Below, one piece after another: positions 1-6,808 of a DNA stretch of 17,791 bases (position 1 is the first letter of the stretch; each line of letters opens with the position of its first letter). The position numbers and the translations under genes are program-made. Under the pieces are notes generated by a model. That model worked only from the letters and a program-made list of their open reading frames with translations, did not search any database and was not told the DNA's origin. Source of the stretch: Bacillota bacterium (GTDB lineage Bacteria; Bacillota; Clostridia; Christensenellales; Aristaeellaceae); the NCBI GenBank assembly GCA_023409955.1, contig JAEYQQ010000168.1, positions 1 through 17,791 of the forward strand, given 5' to 3'.

Positions 1-149
1 TCCATACCGTAATTGGCCAGCGAAACGCATACATTAGCCTCACCGCCGCCGAAGGTAGCCTCCAGGGAAGGTGACTGGAAAAAGCGCTCAACACCAGGAC
101 TCTTAAGGCGAAGCATGATTTCGCCAAAGGTAACCACTCTGTTTCCCAT
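1..149 (-). CDS. kdgK: 2-keto-3-deoxygluconate kinase, PfkB family (5' part only)
   Basis: The first 49 codons of a sugar kinase run leftward off the window. The N-terminus contains FGEIMLRL and then a Gly-rich turn, GGGEANV, with SLANYG following. This is the typical opening of PfkB/ribokinase-type 2-keto-3-deoxygluconate kinases. By family knowledge the enzyme phosphorylates 2-keto-3-deoxygluconate at O6 with ATP to give KDPG in the cytoplasm. The ATG lies behind a run of six Gs on the minus strand (about 156-161). The gene starts 17 nt after the stop codon of the KDPG aldolase gene, so the two are almost certainly one transcript and catalyse consecutive steps. The catalytic C-terminal part is outside the window, so other PfkB sugar kinases cannot be fully excluded. 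Confidence 0.85.
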   Translation of the reverse strand, partial: MGNRVVTFGEIMLRLKSPGVERFFQSPSLEATFGGGEANVCVSLANYGM

Positions 150-166
150 AAAATAACCCCCCATTC

Positions 167-1123
167 TTACTTTTGTAAAAGGTGGAATGCAAATCCGGCA
201 ATTTCATCCTTCAGATAGATGGCAGCGATCTTGCCATTTTTCTCAGTTGCACTGGATTCGTCAAACGCAAAACCACGCTGCTCCAAATGCCACTTGGCCC
301 TGGCAATACTGTTGGTACGGATAGCAATATGGCCATGGGTCCCCCGGAAGGGCTTTTTCATCATTTCAAACCCTGTGCCTACAAAAGTAGATGAGTTGCC
401 ATCCTTGATCTCCCAGTTCAGCAGTGAGCAAATAAGCTTTGCATCCCGCATGGCATTTTCAGGAGAACCAGAATTGATACCCACATGGGCCATTTCAAAA
501 CCTAACAAGAGAGCCACAGCATTTTGGGTTATAGTTTTGATCCTATCCCAATCCTTGGCATCTACAGCATCCTGGGGTACCATCCAACTACCACCGCAGG
601 CCACAACCTTGGGGAAGGATAAATATTCCACCAAATTCTTCTCGCTGATGCCGCCGGTGGGCACAAATGTCACACCGCCATAGGGGGCGCTAAGCGCCTT
701 GATCATGTTTAATCCGCCCAGGGATTCAGATGGGAAGAACTTCACAGTTTTAAGACCCAGCGACAAAGCCATTTCAATATCCGAAGGATTGGAGCAGCCC
801 GGCAGGACTGGCACATTCTTCCTCTGGCAATGCTCCACCACTTTGGGATTCAGACCGGGAGCAACAATATAAGCTGCACCTGCAGCTACAGCTCTGTCCA
901 CCTGATCTGTGGTAAGAACGGTACCAGCACCCAGGATCACATGGGGCAGCTGTTCATGCACAAGGTGAATGGCTTCCTCTGCCGCCGCAGAACGGAAAGT
1001 AATCTCCGCCACAGGCAGTCCGCCTTCTGACAATGCTTTGCAAAGAGGCACCGCATCGTTTGCATCCTCCACCTTAATAACAGGAACAAGCCCCGCCAGG
1101 GATAGTTTCTCAAGCATATCCAT
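167..1123 (-). CDS. eda: KDPG/KHG aldolase with C-terminal VOC (glyoxalase-like) domain
   Basis: A 318-aa protein. Residues about 1-200 form a class I KDPG aldolase TIM barrel. The catalytic Glu is in VAEITFRS (E40), the Schiff-base Lys is in VKFFPSE (K128), and a phosphate-binding PTGGIS loop follows. The enzyme cleaves 2-keto-3-deoxy-6-phosphogluconate to pyruvate and glyceraldehyde-3-phosphate. Classical Eda is about 210 aa. Here roughly 110 extra residues form two beta-alpha-beta-beta-beta halves (about 208-257 and 260-318) like a vicinal-oxygen-chelate fold. I chose the ATG at 1123 because AAGGAAGG precedes it by 8 nt. The frame stays open to 1255 on the minus strand, but that extension would overlap the upstream regulator gene and has no ribosome site. 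The gene sits between the IclR regulator and kdgK. Confidence 0.93.
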   Translation of the reverse strand: MDMLEKLSLAGLVPVIKVEDANDAVPLCKALSEGGLPVAEITFRSAAAEEAIHLVHEQLPHVILGAGTVLTTDQVDRAVAAGAAYIVAPGLNPKVVEHCQRKNVPVLPGCSNPSDIEMALSLGLKTVKFFPSESLGGLNMIKALSAPYGGVTFVPTGGISEKNLVEYLSFPKVVACGGSWMVPQDAVDAKDWDRIKTITQNAVALLLGFEMAHVGINSGSPENAMRDAKLICSLLNWEIKDGNSSTFVGTGFEMMKKPFRGTHGHIAIRTNSIARAKWHLEQRGFAFDESSATEKNGKIAAIYLKDEIAGFAFHLLQK

Positions 1124-1196
1124 CGTAAACGCCTTCCTTATCTTATTCAATTGATCTCTTTTAAAGGTGCCTTGGGTAACAGGTGTATGTTTCAGG

Positions 1197-1958
1197 TTAT
1201 ACTGCGCGCAGCACTCGTTGGATCTTTTTTTGAGCGCGAAGCAGCATTTGCCCATAAGCCGCTATTTCATTCTCTCCCATCCGGAAAGAAGGTGCAGATA
1301 TGCTTAGTGCATAGGCTGGTTCATCATTACGGCCCAGAATAGCAACACCAATGCAGCTTACATTCAAGTTGCTCTCCTCATTTTCTGTGGCATACCCAGC
1401 CTGGCGTATGGTTTGAAGCTGCTTAAGCAATGCATCAACATTGGTGATGGTATATGAAGTTAAGGATACCAACGCCTTTGTACTGTACATACTTCGTACC
1501 TGCTCATCACTCATGCAAGCCAAAAAGGCCTTACCCATTGCTGTGCAATGCAGCGGCATTCGAACGCCCACATGGCTGGACATACGTATGGACTGGGTGG
1601 ATTCTACTTTGTCAATATACAAAACATCCAAACCATTCATGATGCCACAGTGCATTGTCTCGTTGCAGGTTCGAGAAATATCCGTCATATATTGCCGGAT
1701 GACACTGGTCACATCCACATGGTTCACCGCAGTGCTGCCAACCTCAAACAGTTTCAGGCCCAGCTGGTACCGCTGGGAATATTCTGGTTTGCGCAGATAC
1801 TTATACTGTGTCAACGTCTGTAAAATGTTGAATGCACTGCTTTTGGGCATCTGCATTTCCTTGGCAATCTGATGCAGCTCTAGCCCGTCCGGATGCTCGC
1901 TAAGCAGTTCCAATATTTCCAGACCACGTGCCAACGTCCGGTTTAGTGTTTCCGCCAT
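1197..1958 (-). CDS. IclR-family transcriptional regulator (KdgR-like)
   Basis: A 253-aa DNA-binding regulator. Residues about 5-65 form the winged helix-turn-helix (RTLARGLEILELL, then the recognition region MPKSSAFNILQTL). Residues about 80-250 form the IclR effector domain, including GVRMPLHCTAMGKAFLA and the late ENEESNLNVSCIGVAI segment typical of the family. It lies directly upstream of eda and kdgK, so it most likely senses 2-keto-3-deoxygluconate or a related uronate intermediate and controls this operon, as KdgR does. The target is inferred from context. The frame is open to an ATG at 1997, but the promoter at 2012-2041 would start transcription only about 8 nt before that ATG. The ATG at 1958 gives a normal family length and is preferred, though its ribosome site (GGACGG) is weak. 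Confidence 0.9.
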   Translation of the reverse strand: MAETLNRTLARGLEILELLSEHPDGLELHQIAKEMQMPKSSAFNILQTLTQYKYLRKPEYSQRYQLGLKLFEVGSTAVNHVDVTSVIRQYMTDISRTCNETMHCGIMNGLDVLYIDKVESTQSIRMSSHVGVRMPLHCTAMGKAFLACMSDEQVRSMYSTKALVSLTSYTITNVDALLKQLQTIRQAGYATENEESNLNVSCIGVAILGRNDEPAYALSISAPSFRMGENEIAAYGQMLLRAQKKIQRVLRAV

Positions 1959-2011
1959 GAATACACCGTCCATTGCGTTCATATATACGAACATCATTCA
2001 TCCATAAGAAC

Positions 2012-2041
2012 ATTATACAATACGCAACCGTTTACAGTCAA
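2012..2041 (-). promoter_or_regulatory. SigA-type promoter of the IclR-eda-kdgK operon
   Basis: On the minus strand TTGACT (2036-2041) and a perfect TATAAT (2012-2017) are separated by 18 bp. Predicted transcription starts near 2005. It directly abuts the terminator of the preceding minus-strand unit, so this is the natural start of the sugar-acid operon. Confidence 0.8.
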
Positions 2042-2042
2042 T

Positions 2043-2073
2043 AAAAAAGATGCAGGTTTAGCACCAGCATCTT
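2043..2073 (-). terminator. Rho-independent terminator after the small minus-strand gene
   Basis: On the minus strand AAGATGC (2067-2073 complement) pairs with GCATCTT (2047-2053 complement). After one mismatch GGT pairs with ACC around a 5-nt loop. A run of six Ts follows the stem. It lies 17 nt past the stop codon of the 54-aa gene. Confidence 0.75.
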
Positions 2074-2090
2074 CAATAGGAACTTACAAA

Positions 2091-2255
2091 TTAGTCTGAC
2101 GGAATTTGTTTATGGATGGAATACAAATCCCTATAGGACTCAGCTTCTTCCTCATCCATAAGCGCGGATGGAATAAGACCTGTGCATTCCGTAATGGAGG
2201 CAACTTTATCAAGATCGTAGTAATGATCATCCTTCTTTTTAGGTTTCGGTGTCAA
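2091..2255 (-). CDS. Small acidic protein of unknown function (54 aa, TTG start)
   Basis: I do not recognise this protein. It starts with a basic stretch (TPKPKKKDDHYYDLDK) and continues with a Cys-containing segment (SITECTGLIPSA) and an acidic tail with EEEAESYRDLY. It has no membrane segment or signal peptide. The start is taken as TTG at 2253-2255 because GAGAGGGGG ends 7 nt before it on the minus strand. Another TTG at 2280-2282 in the same frame has no ribosome site. A terminator follows directly, which supports a real transcription unit. It lies 40 nt downstream of the GlsB-like membrane protein gene with no terminator seen between them, so both may share a transcript. Function is unknown. 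Confidence 0.65.
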   Translation of the reverse strand: MTPKPKKKDDHYYDLDKVASITECTGLIPSALMDEEEAESYRDLYSIHKQIPSD

Positions 2256-2295
2256 CGTCAGTCCCCCTCTCAAGTTTTGCAAATGTTACTAAAGG

Positions 2296-2553
2296 CTACT
2301 TTGCACGCTTTTGAACCATGTTCACCACAAAAAGGCATAGGCATGCGCCAGCCACCGCAATCAAGAGGCTGCCGAGATTGAAACCCGTGATTCCGCCAAG
2401 GCCAATGAGGGAGGCTATAAAACCACCCACAATCGCACCCAGCACACCAAAGAGAATATTGGCGCCGATTCCCATGCTGGCATTCTGACCCATAATCACG
2501 CTGGCAAGCCACCCAGACAATGCACCAAATACAAGCCACAAAATGATGTTCAT
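2296..2553 (-). CDS. GlsB/YeaQ/YmgE family small membrane protein
   Basis: An 85-aa, very hydrophobic protein with three predicted membrane helices: about residues 2-20, 29-50 and 58-80. The Gly-rich segments GALSGWLAS and GANILFGVLGAIVGGFIASLIG are the signature of the transglycosylase-associated/GlsB family (YeaQ, YmgE), small cytoplasmic-membrane proteins often linked to envelope stress. The ATG is preceded by GGAAGGAG at a spacing of 11 nt. The biochemical role of the family is not established. It is divergent from the D,D-carboxypeptidase gene at 2734, across a 180-nt intergenic region. Confidence 0.88.
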   Translation of the reverse strand: MNIILWLVFGALSGWLASVIMGQNASMGIGANILFGVLGAIVGGFIASLIGLGGITGFNLGSLLIAVAGACLCLFVVNMVQKRAK

Positions 2554-2666
2554 GCTTTACGTTGCTCCTTCCAATCCACGCGGTCGAACCGCTAAATGTC
2601 CCCTTGTATTCTATGCGGTCACGGCGAAAACTATGCTCCTGGACAAATCCTGCATTTGGGCCATGC

Positions 2667-2695
2667 TGTACAAAAAAGATGAATTGGTATATACT
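2667..2695 (+). promoter_or_regulatory. Possible promoter of the D,D-carboxypeptidase gene
   Basis: TGTACA (2667-2672) and TATACT (2690-2695) are separated by 17 bp, about 39 nt upstream of the ATG at 2734. The -35 box matches only 4 of 6 consensus positions, so this is tentative. The rest of 2554-2733 shows only a 5-bp stem (GCGGT/ACCGC) near 2582-2594 and the ribosome site of the divergent membrane-protein gene. Confidence 0.45.
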
Positions 2696-2733
2696 ATTTT
2701 ATTATTGATAAAACAGCTTATTGGAGGGATGAC

Positions 2734-4218
2734 ATGCGGCGCCGCATTACGGTAGCATACCGTTTGGGAACATGGCTATGCATTGTTCTTCTTTCATTTT
2801 TCATGACATTGCCTGCCTTGGGAGAATCTGATTCGAATGTGTTTATTGCGCCAAGGCTTTCACCTGATGCGAATCCTTACGATCCTGAAAAGCCTGAAAA
2901 CTTAGAAGCAGACCAACTGCTGGCGACATCCGCCATATTGATTGAAGCAAACAGTGGCGAAGTTGTATTTCAAAAAAATGCTGACCAGATAATGTTCCCG
3001 GCCTCAACTACCAAAATATTAACAACGATGCTGGGTTTGAGTATAGGAAAAGCGAATGGCATGCTCGATGACACAGTCACCATTAGTGAAAACGCTGCAT
3101 ATCTTAACGATGACGATGCTACGACCATCCCGCTTTCTGCTGGTGAGACCATACGCTTTGAAGACTTGCTTTACGCTACCATGATTCGCTCCGGAAACGA
3201 AGGCGCAAATGCTATTGCCGAAGAAATATCCGGCTCCGTACAGGATTTTGTGGACTTGATGAATCAGACCGCGCAGCTCCTAGGCTGCACTTCCACCCAC
3301 TTTACCAATCCCCATGGTTTGCACGATGATCAGCATTATACAACAGCACGGGATATGGCGATAATCGCCAAGGCAGCAATGGAAGACGCCATCTTCAGAC
3401 AAATTGCCGCATCCACGGCATATAACCTTCCCGCCAGCAATATGACAAGGGAAAAAACATTGAAAGTCAGGGAAAACCGCCTGATGGTTCAAGGTGAGAA
3501 CAACGAGTATTATTACGGGTATACCAACGGAATAAAAACTGGCTATACCACCAAAGCAGGATACTGCTATGTAGGTTCTGCGACTAAAAATGGTGTTACT
3601 TTAATTTCCGTAGTACTTTATACCAGTGATCGCGGCCGCTGGTCAGACACAAAAAAATTGATGGAATACGGCTTTTCACAATATGTTAGCATAACGCCGC
3701 AAGAACTATATGATATGAATCCCATTGAGTTGGAGACCACCGGATTTTCCAGCGATGATCCAAACCTGGGCCGCCTTCTTTTGTATATTACACCCATGGA
3801 TTCCTCTGCCTCCGCCTCAATCGTCGCCACCAAAACACAGGTAGAATCCATGGCCAGATCACTGCAGCAACATGTAATTATTCAATACATACGAGACTTT
3901 GCAGCACCGATTACCGCAGGTGAGCAAATGGGAACGCTCACCTACTTCCCCACAGACAGCGATCCTGTAGAATATGCCCTGGTCGCCTCCAGGAGCATCG
4001 CTCAAAGAGAGAATGCCCCTAAGACAATTCAGCAGATTATTCAGGAGACATACGATGACCCCAATCCATTTCCGCGATTCTCTGTTGAGCTTGTAATTAT
4101 GGCACTGATACCATTTGGCGCATTATATCTCATCATCATGGTTTTCCGCCGTGCAACAGGCAAGTACACTGGCCGTGGAACCAATCTTCCCAAACCCACA
4201 AGCAGAAGATACCGCTAA
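2734..4218 (+). CDS. Secreted D-alanyl-D-alanine carboxypeptidase (S11, DacF/PBP5-like)
   Basis: A 494-aa penicillin-binding protein that trims the terminal D-Ala from peptidoglycan stem peptides outside the cytoplasmic membrane. A signal peptide covers residues 1-30 (basic MRRR, hydrophobic core, ending LPALG). The three active-site motifs are present: SxxK as S91-TTK94 in FPASTTK, SxN as S153-G-N155, and KTG at 268-270 in GIKTGYTTKAG. A PBP5-C-like beta domain follows at about 310-425, and a membrane anchor at about 448-470 with a basic cytoplasmic tail. The ATG is preceded by GGAGGG five nt upstream. Length and order match the DacF/DacB class. I do not assign a specific paralogue. The gene is alone on its strand and ends near a perfect palindrome. 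Confidence 0.93.
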   Translation: MRRRITVAYRLGTWLCIVLLSFFMTLPALGESDSNVFIAPRLSPDANPYDPEKPENLEADQLLATSAILIEANSGEVVFQKNADQIMFPASTTKILTTMLGLSIGKANGMLDDTVTISENAAYLNDDDATTIPLSAGETIRFEDLLYATMIRSGNEGANAIAEEISGSVQDFVDLMNQTAQLLGCTSTHFTNPHGLHDDQHYTTARDMAIIAKAAMEDAIFRQIAASTAYNLPASNMTREKTLKVRENRLMVQGENNEYYYGYTNGIKTGYTTKAGYCYVGSATKNGVTLISVVLYTSDRGRWSDTKKLMEYGFSQYVSITPQELYDMNPIELETTGFSSDDPNLGRLLLYITPMDSSASASIVATKTQVESMARSLQQHVIIQYIRDFAAPITAGEQMGTLTYFPTDSDPVEYALVASRSIAQRENAPKTIQQIIQETYDDPNPFPRFSVELVIMALIPFGALYLIIMVFRRATGKYTGRGTNLPKPTSRRYR

Positions 4219-4252
4219 CCGAAAAGGTGTCCAGCGAAAGTCTTCAATGTAC

Positions 4253-4288
4253 ATCAGCCCCGGCCATTGATCAATGGCCGGGGCTGAT
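4253..4288. terminator. 36-bp perfect palindrome between convergent genes, probable bidirectional terminator
   Basis: Left arm ATCAGCCCCGGCCATTGA is followed directly by its exact reverse complement, so each strand can fold into a GC-rich hairpin of about 16 bp with a 4-nt loop. It sits 34 nt after the carboxypeptidase stop and 75 nt after the capA-like stop. Neither strand has a clear U-run after the stem, so factor-independent termination is plausible but not proven. Confidence 0.6.
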
Positions 4289-4363
4289 CATAATCACAAT
4301 CAAAGAGAGGCAATCTCCTGGATCCCTTGAGATTTTGTGTGGTGGGAGGTATCCAAACCGGCA

Positions 4364-5731
4364 TCAATTCTCCCTTATTATCCGTTTTGCAGGAGAATCA
4401 GCAAGCAGCTTATTGATTCGATCAAGGGCCTTGATCATAGCATCTTTTTGATTCTTTTCCATGGCCTCAGGAACTGTTTTGTCACTTGCAACCACCTGGT
4501 ATACATATTTGCCGCTTTCCTTGTAACGCCAAATATAAGTAGGTACGTATTGAACACGGTCAAAGGATACCCGGTCGGCTACCGGATCAAATGTGATCTG
4601 CAGTTTCAATAGCATACCAGCAACGTCAGGTGTGTCTCTTGAACTGGTCAGCAGCGCCCCCAATGAATAGCAGACAAGGGTTGGCCGCTTTGTGCCATCA
4701 GGCCTGCTACCAGTCAAATAGGCTATAGGCAGCACAGCTTGGCCATGTGCCCCAAGAATTATATCAGCTCCGGCATCGGCAATGGCTTGTGCCTCTTTCG
4801 TCATGGCAACAGTAACTTTGCTTTGATTATCGCTGCCCCAATGCATCATAACAATAACAACCTGCGTACCCTGGCTACGGGCGGCTTGAATATCTTCCAC
4901 CATGGTTTGAGGGTCATATTGTGGTAGAGCAAATGCGCTATCTTCTGCTTTGATTGCTTTTTTGCCTGCGTTACTCACAACATCAGTATAGTGCAAAAAC
5001 GCAACCTGAATACCGCGAATATTGACAATCAGAGGGTTTTGGGCATCTTCGCGCTCTGTCTTCACACCCAGCACCGAAAACCCTGCCATGCGCACTGCTG
5101 AAGTTGTTTCAATAAGCCCGTCCAATCCCTGGTCCAAGATATGCTCATGCCCAAGAGATAGCATATCAATCCCTGATGGAACCAAATCCCTGAGAACATC
5201 CTTGGTGATATTGATATCATTCAGCTTCGCATCTTCCACCATTGTATTTTCCAGGGTGGCCAATGCAATATCCGTGTCAAATTCGCTGCTGACTTCAGAC
5301 AGGAATCTGCCGAAATCATAAGTCTTGCTCTCATTATGATACGCAGCCTTACGTATGCCAGAATCAAAGGATAGTGTACCGCCTGCGGCCAGGGTAAAGG
5401 TTCTCTTTTCCGGCTCAGGTGTGGCTGTAGGTACTAGCGTACCGCCCGTACCCGCAACGCCTATCGTTTCTCTGGTATCGTATCCAGCCGGTGCTGCGGT
5501 TTCATGATCACTTTTTGATGTTTGCGGGAAAATTGGAATGTCTGAAAGAGAAAGCTGAGGCAAATCCAGCGAACTGGTGATGACATCAGCCAACTGCTGT
5601 GCATCAATACGCTGATTCATATTCCCGGCCAGCTTGGGAAGCACAACAACACAGCCGCCCGCAACCAAAATAGTCAGCAGCAACATAAATACTGATCCAA
5701 ATGATATGCCCCGTCTGCGATATCGACTCAC
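4364..5731 (-). CDS. CapA-family (poly-gamma-glutamate synthesis-like) membrane-anchored protein
   Basis: A 455-aa protein with an N-terminal basic patch and membrane helix (about 11-33), a Pro/Thr-rich linker (about 60-110) and a CapA/PGA_cap metallophosphatase-like domain (about 111-410). The family framework is clear. A first strand AAGGTLSFDSG stands where GDVM is usual. TLEN (159-162) corresponds to NLE, GHEHILDQG (194-202) to NNHxxDxG, HWGSD (297-301) to HWGxE, GAHGQAV (327-333) to GHHPHV, and CYSLGAL to YSLGNF. Several presumed metal ligands are therefore changed. The start is a GTG with AGGGGG about 12 nt upstream. It is probably extracytoplasmic with an envelope role; capsule export is not shown by the context. 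It is convergent with the carboxypeptidase gene and has its own promoter. Confidence 0.85.
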   Translation of the reverse strand: MSRYRRRGISFGSVFMLLLTILVAGGCVVVLPKLAGNMNQRIDAQQLADVITSSLDLPQLSLSDIPIFPQTSKSDHETAAPAGYDTRETIGVAGTGGTLVPTATPEPEKRTFTLAAGGTLSFDSGIRKAAYHNESKTYDFGRFLSEVSSEFDTDIALATLENTMVEDAKLNDINITKDVLRDLVPSGIDMLSLGHEHILDQGLDGLIETTSAVRMAGFSVLGVKTEREDAQNPLIVNIRGIQVAFLHYTDVVSNAGKKAIKAEDSAFALPQYDPQTMVEDIQAARSQGTQVVIVMMHWGSDNQSKVTVAMTKEAQAIADAGADIILGAHGQAVLPIAYLTGSRPDGTKRPTLVCYSLGALLTSSRDTPDVAGMLLKLQITFDPVADRVSFDRVQYVPTYIWRYKESGKYVYQVVASDKTVPEAMEKNQKDAMIKALDRINKLLADSPAKRIIREN

Positions 5732-5763
5732 TTCCTGCTGATCCCCCTTTGCTTGTCCATATG

Positions 5764-5792
5764 ATTATACCATAACTTCGCTTTTGTGGAAA
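5764..5792 (-). promoter_or_regulatory. Promoter of the capA-like gene
   Basis: On the minus strand TTTCCA (5787-5792) and a perfect TATAAT (5764-5769) are separated by 17 bp, and TGG before the -10 makes it an extended -10 promoter. It ends about 33 nt upstream of the GTG start. Confidence 0.7.
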
Positions 5793-5836
5793 AGGGCCGG
5801 GTATAACAATTGAACGAATGGCATAAATCTTTTCAT

Positions 5837-5863
5837 TCAAAAAGCCGCCGGTAAGCCGGCGGC
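5837..5863 (-). terminator. Terminator of the solo cas6 gene
   Basis: GCCGCCGG (5844-5851) and CCGGCGGC (5856-5863) form a perfect 8-bp GC stem with a 4-nt loop. On the minus strand the stem is followed by TTTTT. It lies 19 nt beyond the cas6 stop codon. Confidence 0.9.
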
Positions 5864-5882
5864 CTGTTAACTGACCAAGAAG

Positions 5883-6611
5883 TCAATTGCTTAGCTCAAA
5901 TAGACCAAAACCCTCGTCCCTCATCTCGCCCATGCCAGCATGGTACAAAAGATTCAGCAAGGAAGGCTCACCTGACAGCTGTAGATCGCCCAGGGTGCTT
6001 CGGAAAAATCTCCCCTTATGAAGCACATGCGCCTCCTTGAAGGCAGGAACAGGGCCCGCTTGAATATGCAGCGTGTCAAGAAGTTCACCGCTTAACCCAG
6101 CAGCAGGCAACAAATCTGCAATCGAAGCCTTAAGGCATGCAATAAACTCCATATCATTGATACCCAGACATCCCTTTCCATCCTGCTTTCCTGCCGAACC
6201 AGACCTTACAACAAGCGGACTTAGCATATGAATTCCAACACTGGATGTCTGAACAGTTTTTTCGATGATACGAGCAACAGAAGCAATGCGAAGTTCATTC
6301 GCATCCAGATCAACTTTCTGGCTCTGCATACCCATCATCGCCAGGAAAAAGTCATCAAATGTGTTTTCATCATACGCTGAATAAATCACTTTGATATAGT
6401 TGCTTTCCAAAATGATTTCGGTTCCAAAGCGGCTTTTGGGGAGATAGACCGAAAAACCAAACAACCTTCCAGGTGCCCCCCCAAAATACTGCTGAACCAG
6501 ACCCTCTCCACCCTGTTTCATAAGCGCATCATGAAAAACTCTGCTGACCCAGGGTCTGTAATCCCTGGGAAGCGTATTCTTTTCCAACTGTATTGTTATC
6601 ATCATTCGCAT
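5883..6611 (-). CDS. cas6: Cas6-family CRISPR RNA endonuclease-like protein, solitary
   Basis: A 242-aa protein with the two ferredoxin-like halves expected of Cas6. Supporting segments are an early strand MITIQLEK, the helix PWVSRVFHDAL (20-30), GRLFGFSVYLP (48-58), the central HMLSPLVVRS (128-137, like LSPxxV in archaeal Cas6) and the C-terminal glycine-rich loop GMGEMRDEGFG (226-236). That loop is the hallmark of the RAMP/Cas6 fold. Cas6 normally cuts CRISPR precursor RNA in the cytoplasm. Here no repeat array and no other cas gene is visible on either side. The position of the usual catalytic His after the first helix appears to be Phe (QYFGGAPG). The only nearby His is H27. ATG at 6611 follows AGAGGAA by 6 nt; ATGs at 6605 and 6602 are alternatives. 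It has its own promoter and terminator. Confidence 0.85.
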   Translation of the reverse strand: MRMMITIQLEKNTLPRDYRPWVSRVFHDALMKQGGEGLVQQYFGGAPGRLFGFSVYLPKSRFGTEIILESNYIKVIYSAYDENTFDDFFLAMMGMQSQKVDLDANELRIASVARIIEKTVQTSSVGIHMLSPLVVRSGSAGKQDGKGCLGINDMEFIACLKASIADLLPAAGLSGELLDTLHIQAGPVPAFKEAHVLHKGRFFRSTLGDLQLSGEPSLLNLLYHAGMGEMRDEGFGLFELSN

Positions 6612-6779
6612 ACATCGTTCCTCTTTCTTGCCTGCTGTACCCCGGAGTCAACGTATCGGTTTTTTCAAACCAAACCTCCCGCATCATTCCTCCATTAACA
6701 ATGGATAACAAGATAAAATGAGGGATAACAATTAACCATGTATGTGGTGCAGTAGGAAGAAAATTTGCACTTATGGAAC
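6612..6779 (-). other. Leader of the cas6 transcript with short repeats and a hairpin
   Basis: The leader holds two copies of GGATAACAA on the plus strand (6703-6711 and 6723-6731), exactly 20 bp apart. A small hairpin, CCATT-AAC-AATGG, lies at 6692-6704. A short open frame begins at about 6687 behind an apparent ribosome site (GGAGG) and overlaps the first 83 nt of cas6 in another frame. These could be regulatory, or chance in AT-rich DNA. Confidence 0.3.
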
Positions 6780-6808
6780 ATTATAACACAAAATACATGA
6801 TATGTCTT
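6780..6808 (-). promoter_or_regulatory. Promoter of the solo cas6 gene
   Basis: On the minus strand AAGACA (6803-6808) and TATAAT (6780-6785) are separated by 17 bp. TGT before the -10 gives an extended -10 element. Predicted transcription starts near 6773, giving a leader of roughly 160 nt before cas6. Confidence 0.65.

Noticed and set aside
219..683. 154-codon open frame on the plus strand
   Set aside because: Antisense to the aldolase gene, which has clear catalytic motifs; shadow frame.
1124..1255. N-terminal extension of the aldolase to an upstream start
   Set aside because: Would overlap the IclR gene, lacks a ribosome site, and the extra residues do not resemble Eda.
6529..6687. Short open frame overlapping the start of cas6, with its own GGAGG site
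   Set aside because: No recognisable protein features and its second half is out of frame with cas6 coding sequence; kept only as part of a leader observation.
6723..6733. GGATAACAATT resembles half of the lac operator
   Set aside because: Only one half-site, no symmetrical partner, and no LacI gene nearby; similarity is probably coincidental.
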